Shown: positions 25,944 to 34,720 of the stretch, one piece after another
Layout of the letters: each line of letters starts with the position of its first letter
Numbering within the stretch: the stretch's first letter is position 1
Assembly (NCBI RefSeq): GCF_938039215.1
Contig: NZ_CALHVI010000056.1
Span: 124,001 to 188,000, forward strand
Origin: an uncultured Porphyromonas sp.
GTDB lineage: Bacteria; Bacteroidota; Bacteroidia; Bacteroidales; Porphyromonadaceae
Length of the DNA: 64,000 nt
Direction of reading: 5' to 3'
The notes under the pieces: generated by a model
The model's input: the letters and a program-made list of their open reading frames with translations, nothing else
Told to the model about the DNA's origin: nothing
Databases searched by the model: none
Position numbers and translations under genes: made by a program

Positions 25944-28508
25944 TTAGTTATGTACTGGTTCGGATCCAGCGTCCTTCCTCCCTCGTCTCAGTAGAGGCAG
26001 GAGGGCGGAGGCCAGAAGGAGGAGGACGAGAAGTCCTGTACTGATCTTAGCGATGAGCTCGGTACGATGGATCGAAGCTGGATCGAAGGTCATAGTCAGC
26101 TCATGAGTTCCCTGAGGGATGTAGGCGGCTCGAAGGACATAGTTGGCTCGCACGATCGGGAGCTCCTGCTTGCCGTCGAGCATCAGATGCCAGCCGTGGG
26201 GATAATAGATCTCAGAGAAGACCAAGAGACGGGGTTCATCGGTCGAGACTTGGTACTTCGCCATGCTGGGGGTATAGGAGAGGAGCTTGATGGAAGCCTG
26301 CCCAGCGGGTGCAGAGAGACTATCTACTGCCGCTAGGGATCTAGAAGCAGCCTTGTAGCCCTGAAGTTCGGAGCTGAAGCGCTTATCAACAAGTGCAGTA
26401 TGGCGAAGCGCTGTCGTATCAAGTGCAGCCATCTCTTCGTCTGCTGAAGCGACCCACTGAATGGTATCTACGAACCAAGCTGGACCGAAGGCATCGGCAT
26501 TCTCTTGGTACATCAGTCCACGCTCCTTATCCAAGAAGATGAAGTAGCGTGTATCGAGCATGTTGTAGACCTCTGGATTATTCTGTGCAAGCTGACGCTC
26601 GATGAGGTCTTGGTAGCGACGAAGCTTAGCTGCGTGATAGCCCCCGACACTGCGGTGGTTAGCACTGGTCGTCGCATCATTGAAGCTATTGATCGCTAGG
26701 TTCATCACTCGATAGTGAGGATCGGTATCTTGGGCGATCGCCTTATCGACGGGAGTCACGGGGCGAGCCTGCGCCTCGACACTCTCTTTAGGGATGAAGA
26801 GGTCATCGTTGAGGTACCGCTTATCTACCAGCCAGAGGTCTGCCAGAGTGATGAGACCAAGCAGAGCGAAGAGCGGAGCCTTCTTGATCTTATCTTGGGC
26901 ATAGAGATAGCAAGGGATGAGGGAGAGTAGGATGATCCCAGCAGAGCGAAGGGCATCTGCTGCGACGATCCCAGCACGCACTTCCTTCAGACTAGCCATG
27001 ATCGCTGCGACGGGGAGCTGGCTGCGTCCCATCGCTTGGCGGAACATCTCCTGCTCCTGTCCACTCATCAGCGCAAGGATGGACTGAGGGAAGAGCCACA
27101 GCACCAGGCAAGGCAGGAGAGTCAGACCGAGACTAACGTAGAGAGCGACCTTATCCTGAAGGATCGTCTTGGGCTCTCGGACGAACTGCACCAGAGCTAA
27201 GACAGCAAGGGCAGGGATAGTGAACTCCGCCACGACGAGGATTGAGGAGACCGTGCGGAACTTATTATACAGCGGTACGTGGTCGATGAAGAGATCGGAG
27301 AGCCACATCATATTGTGTCCCCAAGCTAGGGCGATCGAGAAGATCGTCCCCCCAAGGAGCGCCCACTTCAGAGGGCCTTGGACCTTCATCACACCGAGAA
27401 TGAAGAGGAAGAGCACAAAGGCACCCACGTAGACGGGTCCCGCTGTGAAAGGCTGATCGCCCCAATAGTGGTTCATACCACCGATGATCTCCTTGTACTC
27501 TGCGGGTACATCTTCGAGGACTTCGGGGTCATCAGCTAGGTACTCAGAGGCTCCCCCATAGAGGTTGGGCACGAGGAGCGTGAAGGTCTCGGCCTTGCCA
27601 TAGCTCCAAGCCGTGATGTATTCCTTATCCAGCCCCTTGGCGTTAGCTTCGACCTGCTTCTGCCCATCGGCGGCTGGAAGAGGAGTCAGTTCACTCCCGC
27701 CACGAATAGTCTCCTGCCCGTACTCATAGGTATGGTAGAGATTGGAGCTATTGATCCCAAGAGCTATGAGCCCAGAGAAGAGTGTGACAGCTGAGGCGAG
27801 GAGGAAGGTGCGGAGCTTCTTCTCACGAAGGGCTTCGACGAAATATCCGAGGATAATGAAGACAATGAGGAAGGCGAAGTAATAGCTCATCTGCACGTGG
27901 TTCGACAGGATCTGCAGGGCCGCAAAGAGTGCTGTCAGTGCTCCCCCTAAGAGATAGCGACCACGATACGAATGGATGATCCCAGCGATGGTCGGAGGGA
28001 TGAAGGCCAGCGTCATGAGCTTCCAGATATGCCCAGCCGTGATCAGGATGATGAAGTAGCTGGAGAACGTCCACATGATCGCCCCGAGGACCGAGGGAAG
28101 GCGGTCCACTCGGAGAGCTCGCATGAAGAGGTAGAAGCCCCCGAGCATCGCAAAGAGAAGCCAGCTATAGCCGGGCAAGAGGCAGAAGGGCCACTGAAGC
28201 GTCAGCACATCTTGGATCCCTCGGATAATCCCTACCGAAGGGTATGAGGGAGCGATCTGGTACATGGGCATTCCTCCGAAGAGGCTATTCGTCCAGTAGG
28301 AGAATTCCCCTGAGGACTCCATATACTTATAGACATCCGAAGCATTGCCACTAGCTCCAGCGACATCTTGCTGGAAGAGCTCTCGCCCCTCGAAGACCGC
28401 AGGGGCAAAATAAGCCAAGGCTAAGAAGACGAAGAGGATGATCACCCCGAAGATAGGGCCAGAGGTGCGCAGGTAGCGTGAAATAGAGGTGGAGACTTGA
28501 CTTGCCAC
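25944..28508 (-). CDS. YfhO family polytopic membrane protein
   Basis: The 854-aa protein has a dozen or so hydrophobic helices over residues 20-560 and a large extracytoplasmic C-terminal domain, with one more helix near the end (LIAKISTGLLVLLLLASALL). The N-terminal part QQDVAGASGNASDVYKYM and NSLFGGMPMYQI match the YfhO family, GT-C-fold membrane proteins implicated in glycosylation of cell-surface polymers in Firmicutes. The role in Bacteroidota is not established. The start is a GTG (no better ATG nearby). A TATCTTTG box lies at 28555-28562. The TPR lipoprotein gene follows. Confidence 0.85.
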   Translation of the reverse strand: MASQVSTSISRYLRTSGPIFGVIILFVFLALAYFAPAVFEGRELFQQDVAGASGNASDVYKYMESSGEFSYWTNSLFGGMPMYQIAPSYPSVGIIRGIQDVLTLQWPFCLLPGYSWLLFAMLGGFYLFMRALRVDRLPSVLGAIMWTFSSYFIILITAGHIWKLMTLAFIPPTIAGIIHSYRGRYLLGGALTALFAALQILSNHVQMSYYFAFLIVFIILGYFVEALREKKLRTFLLASAVTLFSGLIALGINSSNLYHTYEYGQETIRGGSELTPLPAADGQKQVEANAKGLDKEYITAWSYGKAETFTLLVPNLYGGASEYLADDPEVLEDVPAEYKEIIGGMNHYWGDQPFTAGPVYVGAFVLFLFILGVMKVQGPLKWALLGGTIFSIALAWGHNMMWLSDLFIDHVPLYNKFRTVSSILVVAEFTIPALAVLALVQFVREPKTILQDKVALYVSLGLTLLPCLVLWLFPQSILALMSGQEQEMFRQAMGRSQLPVAAIMASLKEVRAGIVAADALRSAGIILLSLIPCYLYAQDKIKKAPLFALLGLITLADLWLVDKRYLNDDLFIPKESVEAQARPVTPVDKAIAQDTDPHYRVMNLAINSFNDATTSANHRSVGGYHAAKLRRYQDLIERQLAQNNPEVYNMLDTRYFIFLDKERGLMYQENADAFGPAWFVDTIQWVASADEEMAALDTTALRHTALVDKRFSSELQGYKAASRSLAAVDSLSAPAGQASIKLLSYTPSMAKYQVSTDEPRLLVFSEIYYPHGWHLMLDGKQELPIVRANYVLRAAYIPQGTHELTMTFDPASIHRTELIAKISTGLLVLLLLASALLPLLRRGRKDAGSEPVHN

Positions 28509-28554
28509 GTAGTTATCTTAATCTTATGTACGAGTCAGAATAGCAATTTGCACC

Positions 28555-28562
28555 CAAAGATA
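28555..28562 (-). promoter_or_regulatory. -7 box (TATCTTTG) upstream of the YfhO gene
   Basis: Minus strand TATCTTTG, exact TAnnTTTG match, 46 bp before the GTG start. Confidence 0.5.
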
Positions 28563-28807
28563 CTAAAAACCACCCATCTAGCGAGGGCTGTGAACGGCTG
28601 GACTGACACATGATAATCAGGAGATAGATCCCTAAGAGGGAGACGATCGATGAAGGCTCTTTCTCGAGAGGGCATCCTTGCTTCTATTCTTTATAGTAAA
28701 GATTGATTATCAAGTAGTTTCCTCATCCCACATCAGCCGAAGGACAGCTGTACGTGCGAAGGCTATTTCACCCTTGGCAAATAAGCTCTGACAAGACCCT
28801 CCAAAAC

Positions 28808-28891
28808 GACCTACGGTAGGTCGCATGAACGACCTACTGTGGATCGGTGAGACGACCTACCGTAGGTCGCAAAGGCGACCCACAGTAGGTT
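28808..28891 (+). repeat. four-palindrome element C (23-bp pitch)
   Basis: Four 15-mers are centred at 28815, 28838, 28861 and 28884, exactly 23 bp apart, with core triplets CGG, CTG, CCG, CAG as in element A. Unit 1 (GACCTACGGTAGGTC) is the exact reverse complement of unit 3. Unit 2 and unit 4 are complementary with two mismatches. It begins after AAAAC and ends in GGTTTTATTTT. It sits in a divergent intergenic region. Confidence 0.9.
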
Positions 28892-29054
28892 TTATTTTAC
28901 CCCTACGCTGGGGCTCTATCTGAGCGTCTGGTTAGGGCTGAAACACAGCCATCTAAAACATCCATCCAAAAGGCAGACCTCCGAGCTGGCTTGACCGATA
29001 CGCAGAAGCCCTATGACCATGCAGGAATCATTGTGTTCTCTTAGGGTAAAATCA

Positions 29055-29085
29055 TTGCTTTTCTCTCGTTTTTTCTCTTACTTTG
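29055..29085 (+). promoter_or_regulatory. candidate promoter (TTG-N21-TACTTTG) of the oxidoreductase operon
   Basis: TTG at 29055-29057 and TACTTTG at 29079-29085 resemble the Bacteroidota -33/-7 pair, with the -7 box one base short. It would give a leader of about 270 nt. Confidence 0.35.
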
Positions 29086-29361
29086 TGGTATACTTCTGTG
29101 GGTAGAGAGGTCTCTGCTCTTAGCACCCCTTCCCTGTGCCAGCGCCTACGGACTGACATTGTGGTGGGGAGAGCCTCACACCGGCAAGGAGATTATATCA
29201 CTGCTCAACTAGCTCATTCAAACGGCTTACTACACACCTGAGGCTCCTCAGTCTGCAGATCCCACGATCCCTCTGAGTCCCCAATTAATGGACTTGCACA
29301 GGTCTACCCACACGGAGTATGTGCACACAGAAGCAACTTAAATCGATTATTACTTAAAGCT

Positions 29362-29589
29362 ATGGCCAAGACAAGAGGGACTATAGTGGTCAACGTCGAT
29401 CGGTGCAAGGGCTGCGATCTCTGCGTCGTCGCCTGCCCGACACACGTCATCGAGCTTCATCCAGAGGATGTCAATGACAAGGGCTACCACTATGCCCGCC
29501 TGAAGAACTTCACAGACTGTATCGGGTGTACAGCTTGTGGCACCGTCTGCCCCGATGGGTGCATCTCCGTCTATCGATGGAAAGACTAA
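29362..29589 (+). CDS. korD: 2x[4Fe-4S] ferredoxin-type subunit of 2-oxoacid:ferredoxin oxidoreductase
   Basis: This 75-aa protein carries two complete CxxCxxCxxxCP motifs (CKGCDLCVVACP and CIGCTACGTVCP), so it can hold two [4Fe-4S] clusters and pass electrons from the TPP enzyme to ferredoxin. It is the delta subunit of a KorDABC/VorDABC-type oxidoreductase; the alpha, beta and gamma genes follow in the same direction. The gene is first in the operon, preceded by a long untranslated region. Which 2-oxoacid is used (2-oxoglutarate or a branched-chain acid) cannot be fixed from the sequence, so the symbol is provisional. Confidence 0.85.
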   Translation: MAKTRGTIVVNVDRCKGCDLCVVACPTHVIELHPEDVNDKGYHYARLKNFTDCIGCTACGTVCPDGCISVYRWKD

Positions 29590-29628
29590 CTCTTATTCAC
29601 CCCATCACTTAAACACGCAAACACCATC

Positions 29629-30714
29629 ATGGCAGAAGAAATCAAACTACTCAAGGGCAACGAAGCCCTCGCTCTGTCCGCTATCCGCTCGGGTACGGAT
29701 GGATACTTCGGCTACCCCATCACTCCCCAATCAGAAGTCTTAGAGACCCTCACCGCTGAGCATCCATGGGATACCACGGGGATGGTCGTCCTGCAGGCTG
29801 AGAGTGAGGTAGCTGCGATCAACATGGTCTACGGCGGCGCTGGCTGTGGCAAGCGCGTCATGACCTCCTCCTCCTCCCCCGGTATGAGCCTCAAGCAAGA
29901 AGGGATCAGCTACCTAGCTGGTGCAGAGCTCCCCTGTCTGCTGGTGAACGTCATGCGAGGTGGCCCTGGGCTTGGGACGATCCAGCCTAGCCAAGCAGAC
30001 TACTTCCAGACCGTCAAGGGCGGAGGTCACGGAGACTACCGCCTCATCACCCTTGCTCCTAACTCCGTACAGGAGATGGCTGACTTCGTGCCTCTAGGCT
30101 TCGAGCTCGCCTTCAAGTACCGCAACCCTGCCATCATCCTCGCTGACGGGATCATCGGCCAGATGATGGAGAAGGTTCGCCTCCCAGAGTTCACACCTCG
30201 CCGTACCGACGACGAGATCCGTGAGCAGTGCCCTTGGGCTACCCTAGGCCGTAAGGGGAAGCGTGCTCCCAACATCATCACCTCCCTTGAGCTGGAGTCC
30301 TCGGTCATGGAGCACAACAACGAACGCTTCCAAGCCAAGTACAAGCTCATCGAAGAGAATGAGGTCCGTGTAGAGATGACCCAGACCGAAGATGCAGACT
30401 ACGTGCTGGTGGCCTTCGGCTCGTCCTCTCGTATCTGTCAGAAGGCAGTAGAGCTTGCTCGTGAGGAAGGTCTTCGTGTCGGACTCCTTCGTCCGATCAC
30501 GCTGTGGCCCTTCCCCAAGAAGGAGATCGATGCACTCTGCAGCCATGTCAAGGGCTTCCTCGTCCCCGAGCTCAACGCAGGACAGATGGTCGAGGACGTA
30601 CGCCTCACCGTCAATGGCCGAGTACCCGTAGAGCACTACGGTCGTATGGGTGGGATGCTCTTCTCCCCCAATGAGATCCTCGACAACCTCAAGAAGCTCC
30701 TCATCAACAAGTAA
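29629..30714 (+). CDS. korA: 2-oxoacid:ferredoxin oxidoreductase alpha subunit
   Basis: The 361-aa subunit holds the pyrimidine-binding and transketolase-C-like domains of the 2-oxoacid:ferredoxin oxidoreductase, which oxidatively decarboxylates a 2-oxoacid to acyl-CoA (or runs in reverse). Supporting segments are GYPITPQSEVLE near residue 32, LQAESEVAAINMVYGGAG, TSSSSPGMSLKQEGISYL, and the C-terminal domain VAFGSSSRICQKAVELAREEG. It is the type often annotated as VorB or KorA in Bacteroidota; I give the Kor name provisionally. It follows the ferredoxin subunit by 39 bp. Confidence 0.88.
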   Translation: MAEEIKLLKGNEALALSAIRSGTDGYFGYPITPQSEVLETLTAEHPWDTTGMVVLQAESEVAAINMVYGGAGCGKRVMTSSSSPGMSLKQEGISYLAGAELPCLLVNVMRGGPGLGTIQPSQADYFQTVKGGGHGDYRLITLAPNSVQEMADFVPLGFELAFKYRNPAIILADGIIGQMMEKVRLPEFTPRRTDDEIREQCPWATLGRKGKRAPNIITSLELESSVMEHNNERFQAKYKLIEENEVRVEMTQTEDADYVLVAFGSSSRICQKAVELAREEGLRVGLLRPITLWPFPKKEIDALCSHVKGFLVPELNAGQMVEDVRLTVNGRVPVEHYGRMGGMLFSPNEILDNLKKLLINK

Positions 30715-30715
30715 T

Positions 30716-30922
30716 ATGGATCAGAATGCCCGTCGCCCCAAAGCAGACCGCATAGACTTTGCTCTGCAACTATGGTTCTTCGTCCTGGCTATTGCCTCGA
30801 TCGTGACCTTCTTCCTCTGTCGGTCTACCTATCCCCTACTCTTCCAGAGCCTAGGTATAGCGGCGATAGTCATTCGCATCATCTACTACATCAAGCAGAT
30901 GCTCTTCTCTCGTAAGAGCTAA
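30716..30922 (+). CDS. small two-helix membrane protein inside the oxidoreductase operon
   Basis: The 68-aa product (MDQNARRPKADRIDFALQLW...) has a polar, basic N terminus and two hydrophobic helices, about residues 17-36 and 40-60, ending in SRKS. I know no family function. Its ATG begins one base after the alpha-subunit TAA and the beta gene starts 21 bp after its stop, so it is inside the operon and probably translationally coupled. A longer in-frame start at 30650 would overlap the alpha gene by 65 bp with low-complexity Ser-rich residues and is rejected. A role in anchoring the complex at the membrane is speculation. Confidence 0.7.
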   Translation: MDQNARRPKADRIDFALQLWFFVLAIASIVTFFLCRSTYPLLFQSLGIAAIVIRIIYYIKQMLFSRKS

Positions 30923-30943
30923 GCTCCCAAGCGCTCTACTATA

Positions 30944-31717
30944 ATGGACGAACAGATCAATATCCAAGATAAGATCACACCTGAGAACTTGGTCTATGCC
31001 AAGCCTCAGCTGATGAATGATGTGCAAATGCACTATTGCCCAGGCTGTAGCCACGGAGTCGTGCACAAGCTCGTCTCTGAGGTCATCGAAGAAATGGGCC
31101 TCGAGGAGTCGACCATCGGTGTAGCCCCTGTGGGCTGTGCGGTCTTCGCCTACAAGTTCATCGACATCGATTGGCAGGAAGCGGCCCATGGTCGTGCACC
31201 AGCTCTAGCCACCGCCATCAAGCGTCTGAACCCTGAGAAGATGGTCTTCACCTACCAAGGGGATGGTGACCTCGCTGCCATCGGTACAGCTGAGACCATC
31301 CACGCTTGTAACCGTGGAGAGAACATCGTCATCGTCTTCATCAACAACGGGATCTACGGCATGACTGGGGGACAGATGGCTCCCACCACGCTCCTCGGCA
31401 TGAAGACAGCTACCTCTCCTCAGGGTCGTAATAGCGAACTCAATGGTTATCCCCTGAAGATCTCCAACCTCCTTGCACTCCTCGATGGTACATGCTATGT
31501 CACCCGACAAGCGGTACACACCATGGCGGCAGTGATGAAGGCGAAGAAGGCACTACGCAAGGCCTTCCAGAATTCGCTCGACCGCAAGGGGACCTCTGTC
31601 GTCGAGATCGTCTCCACCTGTAACACGGGATGGAAGCTAAGCCCCGACGCTGCTAATAAGTGGATGGCTGAGCACATGTTCGCAGAGTATCCACTCGGTG
31701 ACATCAAGAATATCTAA
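30944..31717 (+). CDS. korB: 2-oxoacid:ferredoxin oxidoreductase beta subunit (TPP-binding)
   Basis: This 257-aa subunit binds thiamine pyrophosphate. The GDGD...NN motif is visible (YQGDGDLAAIGTAET through VFINNGIYGM), together with the N-terminal HYCPGCSHG cluster region and MTGGQMAPTT. With the alpha subunit it forms the active site. It lies between the small membrane protein gene and the gamma gene. The stop is followed by the gamma start after 19 bp. Confidence 0.9.
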   Translation: MDEQINIQDKITPENLVYAKPQLMNDVQMHYCPGCSHGVVHKLVSEVIEEMGLEESTIGVAPVGCAVFAYKFIDIDWQEAAHGRAPALATAIKRLNPEKMVFTYQGDGDLAAIGTAETIHACNRGENIVIVFINNGIYGMTGGQMAPTTLLGMKTATSPQGRNSELNGYPLKISNLLALLDGTCYVTRQAVHTMAAVMKAKKALRKAFQNSLDRKGTSVVEIVSTCNTGWKLSPDAANKWMAEHMFAEYPLGDIKNI

Positions 31718-31736
31718 TCCTCATACACGACTAGAG

Positions 31737-32291
31737 ATGACTTACGAACTAGTAATCGCAGGCTTCGGAGGGCAAGGTGTACTCTCCATGGGTAAGATCT
31801 TAGCCTACTCTGGGCTGATGGAGGACAAAGAAGTCAGCTGGATGCCATCCTACGGGCCTGAGCAGCGTGGTGGTACCTCCAATGTCACCGTGATCATCAG
31901 CGACACTGCTGTCAGCTCCCCCCTCGTGCAGAACTATGATGTCGTGATCGCTCTCAACCAGCCTTCGCTCGACAAGTTCTGCCCACGAGTCAAGCCCGGT
32001 GGCATCCTCCTCTTCGACACCAACGGGATCCACAGCATCCCTCGCAGAGACGATATCGAATACTACGAGATCCCAGCGATGGACGAAGCTATGGCCATGG
32101 GGAATGCTAAGGTGTTCAACATGCTCATCTTGGGGGCTCTCCTCAAGCTGCGCCCCATGATCGCCATCGATAGTATCCGCCGTGGACTAGAGAAGTCCCT
32201 TCCCCCTCGCCACCACAGCCTCATCCCGATGAACATCGAAGCTGTGGAACGTGGTGGAGCTATCGTCCGCCCACACGTCTTCAAGGATTAG
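31737..32291 (+). CDS. korC: 2-oxoacid:ferredoxin oxidoreductase gamma subunit
   Basis: The 184-aa subunit has the family N terminus ELVIAGFGGQGVLSMGKIL and the segments SWMPSYGPEQRGGTSNVTVI and PGGILLFDTNGI, typical of the gamma domain that binds CoA-related ligands in this enzyme class. ATG 31737 is used; an in-frame ATG at 31698 would overlap the beta gene by 20 bp. It is the last gene of the operon, followed by a strong terminator. Confidence 0.9.
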   Translation: MTYELVIAGFGGQGVLSMGKILAYSGLMEDKEVSWMPSYGPEQRGGTSNVTVIISDTAVSSPLVQNYDVVIALNQPSLDKFCPRVKPGGILLFDTNGIHSIPRRDDIEYYEIPAMDEAMAMGNAKVFNMLILGALLKLRPMIAIDSIRRGLEKSLPPRHHSLIPMNIEAVERGGAIVRPHVFKD

Positions 32292-32355
32292 TCCCCTCCC
32301 TCTACATGGCATAGGCCCTGGGGGCTTAGGTCCGGTAGACCAACTCCAAATAAAC

Positions 32356-32398
32356 AAGCTCCCCCTCATCCTAGAGAGATGAGGGGGAGCTTATTTTG
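32356..32398 (+). terminator. terminator of the oxidoreductase operon
   Basis: Arms AAGCTCCCCCTCATC (32356-32370) and GATGAGGGGGAGCTT (32378-32392) with a 7-nt loop, followed by ATTTTGT. Confidence 0.9.
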
Positions 32399-32480
32399 TA
32401 TCTAAATAGGGGCACCTGACCGAGGTATCTGATCTCGAAGAACCTAGGGAAAGAAAGAGGGAGCAATGAGCTAATTCATT

Positions 32481-32540
32481 CCCTACCTGAGAATGGAAAG
32501 CCCTAGGTGAGAACAGTAAGCCCTAAGTGATAATGGCTAG
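32481..32540. repeat. three tandem imperfect 20-bp repeats
   Basis: Three consecutive 20-bp units begin at 32481, 32501 and 32521 with the shared pattern CCCTA-N2-TGA-K-AA-N5-AG. They fill the convergent gap between the oxidoreductase operon terminator and the end of the outer-membrane-like gene. Function unknown. Confidence 0.75.
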
Positions 32541-32562
32541 CTACCTCTGAGGGGACGGCTAG

Positions 32563-34020
32563 TTAGCGTCGCTCGCTCCAGCCAGAGGCAAGGCAAAGGA
32601 CAGGGAGGCTCAGACGGAAAGCTACGTGCGCTCGGGAGTTCGTCCAGTCACAGCCAGCAAACAGCCCAAAGCGAGCCATATCTCCCCAGCCTAGAGAATA
32701 ACCTAGTTCGCTGAAGGCACGCCCATCCCTAGTGAGCAAATTACGAGCATGGATCGCTTCATCCATGCGGAAGAATTCACCAATACCCTTGGTACGAGAG
32801 AGGAGGAGGTTATTGGAGTTGAAGTGAAGCTCCTGAGTCGTCCAGCCATCTCCTCCGGTGAAGAAGGGCGATAGAGTTGCCCAACCATCTCGGAGGGGCA
32901 CCCTCCCTAGGAGGGAGAGCGTAGGGAAGAACTTCTCATCGCTCTGAGAGAGCTTCTGCTGGCTGAGGAAGGTACCAGCAAGGAGCTTGATATCAAGCTT
33001 ATTGTCTCGGTCGAAGAGGATCGTCCCACGCAGGAAGGCCTCTAGCTGCTGATAGCGACTATAGGGGATGCCCTCCGTACTCGAGGAGCGAGGATCAATC
33101 GCTTGCTTGTAGACAAGCCCAAGCTCACGACGGAAGCCTATGGGGATGGGAATACCTGACTCCGTAGCATTGAGGAAGGAGGGAGCCCAAAGGAGTTGCC
33201 CCGAAGCAATGAGTGCTCGGTGATGCTCTAGGGGCAGGGAAGCCTGTGGCTTACGATCCTCATAGAGGAGGGAGGTCGAGAGATCGATGCTTTGCCCTAA
33301 GCTGATCCGATTGCGTAGCAGGGCGAAGTCCTTGACATAGTCTCTTATGGGGCTATTAGCTCCTAGCAGCGAGCCGAAGTAGCCTCGATAGATCTCTTCG
33401 GGGGTCAGATGAGCCGTCTCTCGAGAGGTATGTCCAGCGGAGAGGAGGAAGAGGCCATTGAGCTGAGGAGCATAATAGAGGAGCAGGTGATTCTCCGTGT
33501 ACCAATGGCGACTGCCAAGGGTATAGTTATTCGATGAGCGCCAGCGCACATTGCGTCCCGTCCCGAGATGACGAACGAACTGGACCTCATAGCCGAGCCA
33601 CTGCCCGTCGATCGGATTGGACTCGGGGAGCATATAGATCAAGCCATCGACACCTATCTGCCACTTCCCTAGATCAAAGTCTTTCCCCACCGCTAGATAC
33701 AGCAGTGTGGAAAGAGGTCCTCCTTGAGAGCCCTCTGAGGAAGCTCGGTTGCGTGCCCGACTCTCGGCTATTGCATGGAGGAAGTCGTAGCCTCGATTAT
33801 TGTTGTAGGGATCTTGTGGCTCATAGCGGAAGAGGCGATCTATCTGGGGGATCCCATACTTGGGAAGTGCCTCATTAGCTCGCACCAACTCCTTCCGTAG
33901 CTGATCAAGAGAGTCTCGGCGTACCTCATCCCTCGGTGTCAAACCTTGAGCCCTTAGGGGGAGGGTGACGAAGAGCGCTAAGACGAGGGAGGTAAAGACT
34001 AGTGGCAGACGAGGCCGCAT
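32563..34020 (-). CDS. predicted outer-membrane beta-barrel protein
   Basis: The 485-aa product has a signal peptide (VFTSLVLALFVTLPLRAQ, cleavage probably after RAQ). The rest is rich in aromatic, alternating strands typical of a Gram-negative outer-membrane barrel (for example RWRSSNNYTLGSRHWYTEN and LLLYYAPQLNGLFLL), with no recognisable domain of known activity. The last residue is Arg rather than the usual aromatic. It starts 16 bp after the CBM9-like gene and is probably cotranscribed with it. Assignment as a barrel is from composition only. Confidence 0.55.
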   Translation of the reverse strand: MRPRLPLVFTSLVLALFVTLPLRAQGLTPRDEVRRDSLDQLRKELVRANEALPKYGIPQIDRLFRYEPQDPYNNNRGYDFLHAIAESRARNRASSEGSQGGPLSTLLYLAVGKDFDLGKWQIGVDGLIYMLPESNPIDGQWLGYEVQFVRHLGTGRNVRWRSSNNYTLGSRHWYTENHLLLYYAPQLNGLFLLSAGHTSRETAHLTPEEIYRGYFGSLLGANSPIRDYVKDFALLRNRISLGQSIDLSTSLLYEDRKPQASLPLEHHRALIASGQLLWAPSFLNATESGIPIPIGFRRELGLVYKQAIDPRSSSTEGIPYSRYQQLEAFLRGTILFDRDNKLDIKLLAGTFLSQQKLSQSDEKFFPTLSLLGRVPLRDGWATLSPFFTGGDGWTTQELHFNSNNLLLSRTKGIGEFFRMDEAIHARNLLTRDGRAFSELGYSLGWGDMARFGLFAGCDWTNSRAHVAFRLSLPVLCLASGWSERR

Positions 34021-34036
34021 AGCTGTCAGGTGAAGG

Positions 34037-34684
34037 CTAAGGGTGTAGGATCAGTTCGCCGAAGAACTGTGGACGATGGAAGGCGGGCTTCTCCTCTTCG
34101 ATCGGTGCCCAGCTGAGGAAGTGAGGGTGAGCCGTCTTGTCCCCACACTTGTAGAGATTTGCCCATAGCTTCTCGGGAAGCGATCCTTCGGGATAGCCCA
34201 TCGTGGTCCAAGGGAGAGCGGCGGTGAGCACCCAGCTGTAGTGTCCCGTCTGCTCTAGCCCCTGCTCTCCGAGGTGCGTCGCCCATCGCTCAATGCTGGC
34301 AAACTCCTCTGCACTCAAGAGCGTACTCTCCGAGGGCGACTGATGGTGGGCAGCATAGCAGACTCCCGCCGCATTGAATTCAAAATTGATGTAGGACTCC
34401 CCTATTCCACGCTGCATGAAGAGCTCGACACAGCTATCCTCATGGACATAGTGGCCATCCCCTGAGGAGAGCGTACGGAGGTCCTCACCATCTACGACAT
34501 AGGTGACATAGAGGGCATCCGCATCGTAGCCTAGATAGGCAGCGACAAGCGGGCGATGAGGGAAGTCCTTACGCCAGTTGAGCGTATCGATATAGAGAGG
34601 CTCACCCTGCTCTCTGAGTACAGAGGTGAAGGAGGAAAGGGGGTGTCCATTCCGCTCGATGCGGGGGATATATGCTTGCTTCAT
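34037..34684 (-). CDS. CBM9-like carbohydrate-binding domain protein
   Basis: The 215-aa product consists of one family-9-like carbohydrate-binding (DOMON-like beta-sandwich) domain. Recognisable segments are AYLGYDADALYVTYVVDGED, DSCVELFM, YINFEFNAAGVCYAAHH and the C-terminal PHFLSWAPIE with FHRPQFFGELIL, the usual end of the domain. There is no signal peptide, so it may be cytoplasmic, which is common for this small Bacteroidota family of unknown substrate. It lies between LysE (36 bp) and the barrel gene (16 bp). Confidence 0.8.
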   Translation of the reverse strand: MKQAYIPRIERNGHPLSSFTSVLREQGEPLYIDTLNWRKDFPHRPLVAAYLGYDADALYVTYVVDGEDLRTLSSGDGHYVHEDSCVELFMQRGIGESYINFEFNAAGVCYAAHHQSPSESTLLSAEEFASIERWATHLGEQGLEQTGHYSWVLTAALPWTTMGYPEGSLPEKLWANLYKCGDKTAHPHFLSWAPIEEEKPAFHRPQFFGELILHP

Positions 34685-34720
34685 GAGCTAAGTCTGATGA
34701 ATAAGGTAAGGGGTATAGAT

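Larger units (their letters stand above)
28509..29361. other. divergent intergenic region (853 bp) with element C and a long leader
   Basis: Lies between YfhO (minus) and the ferredoxin gene (plus). It contains a minus-strand -7 box, the repeat element at 28808-28891, a candidate plus-strand promoter at 29055-29085 and a leader of about 270 nt. The leader contains small hairpins such as CTGAGG-CT-CCTCAG (29238-29251), but I match it to no known riboswitch or sRNA. No gene is seen. Confidence 0.6.

Noticed and set aside
29086..29361. Known riboswitch or housekeeping RNA in the oxidoreductase leader
   Set aside because: I looked for TPP-, SAM-, cobalamin-, SRP- and tmRNA-like signatures and recognised none.
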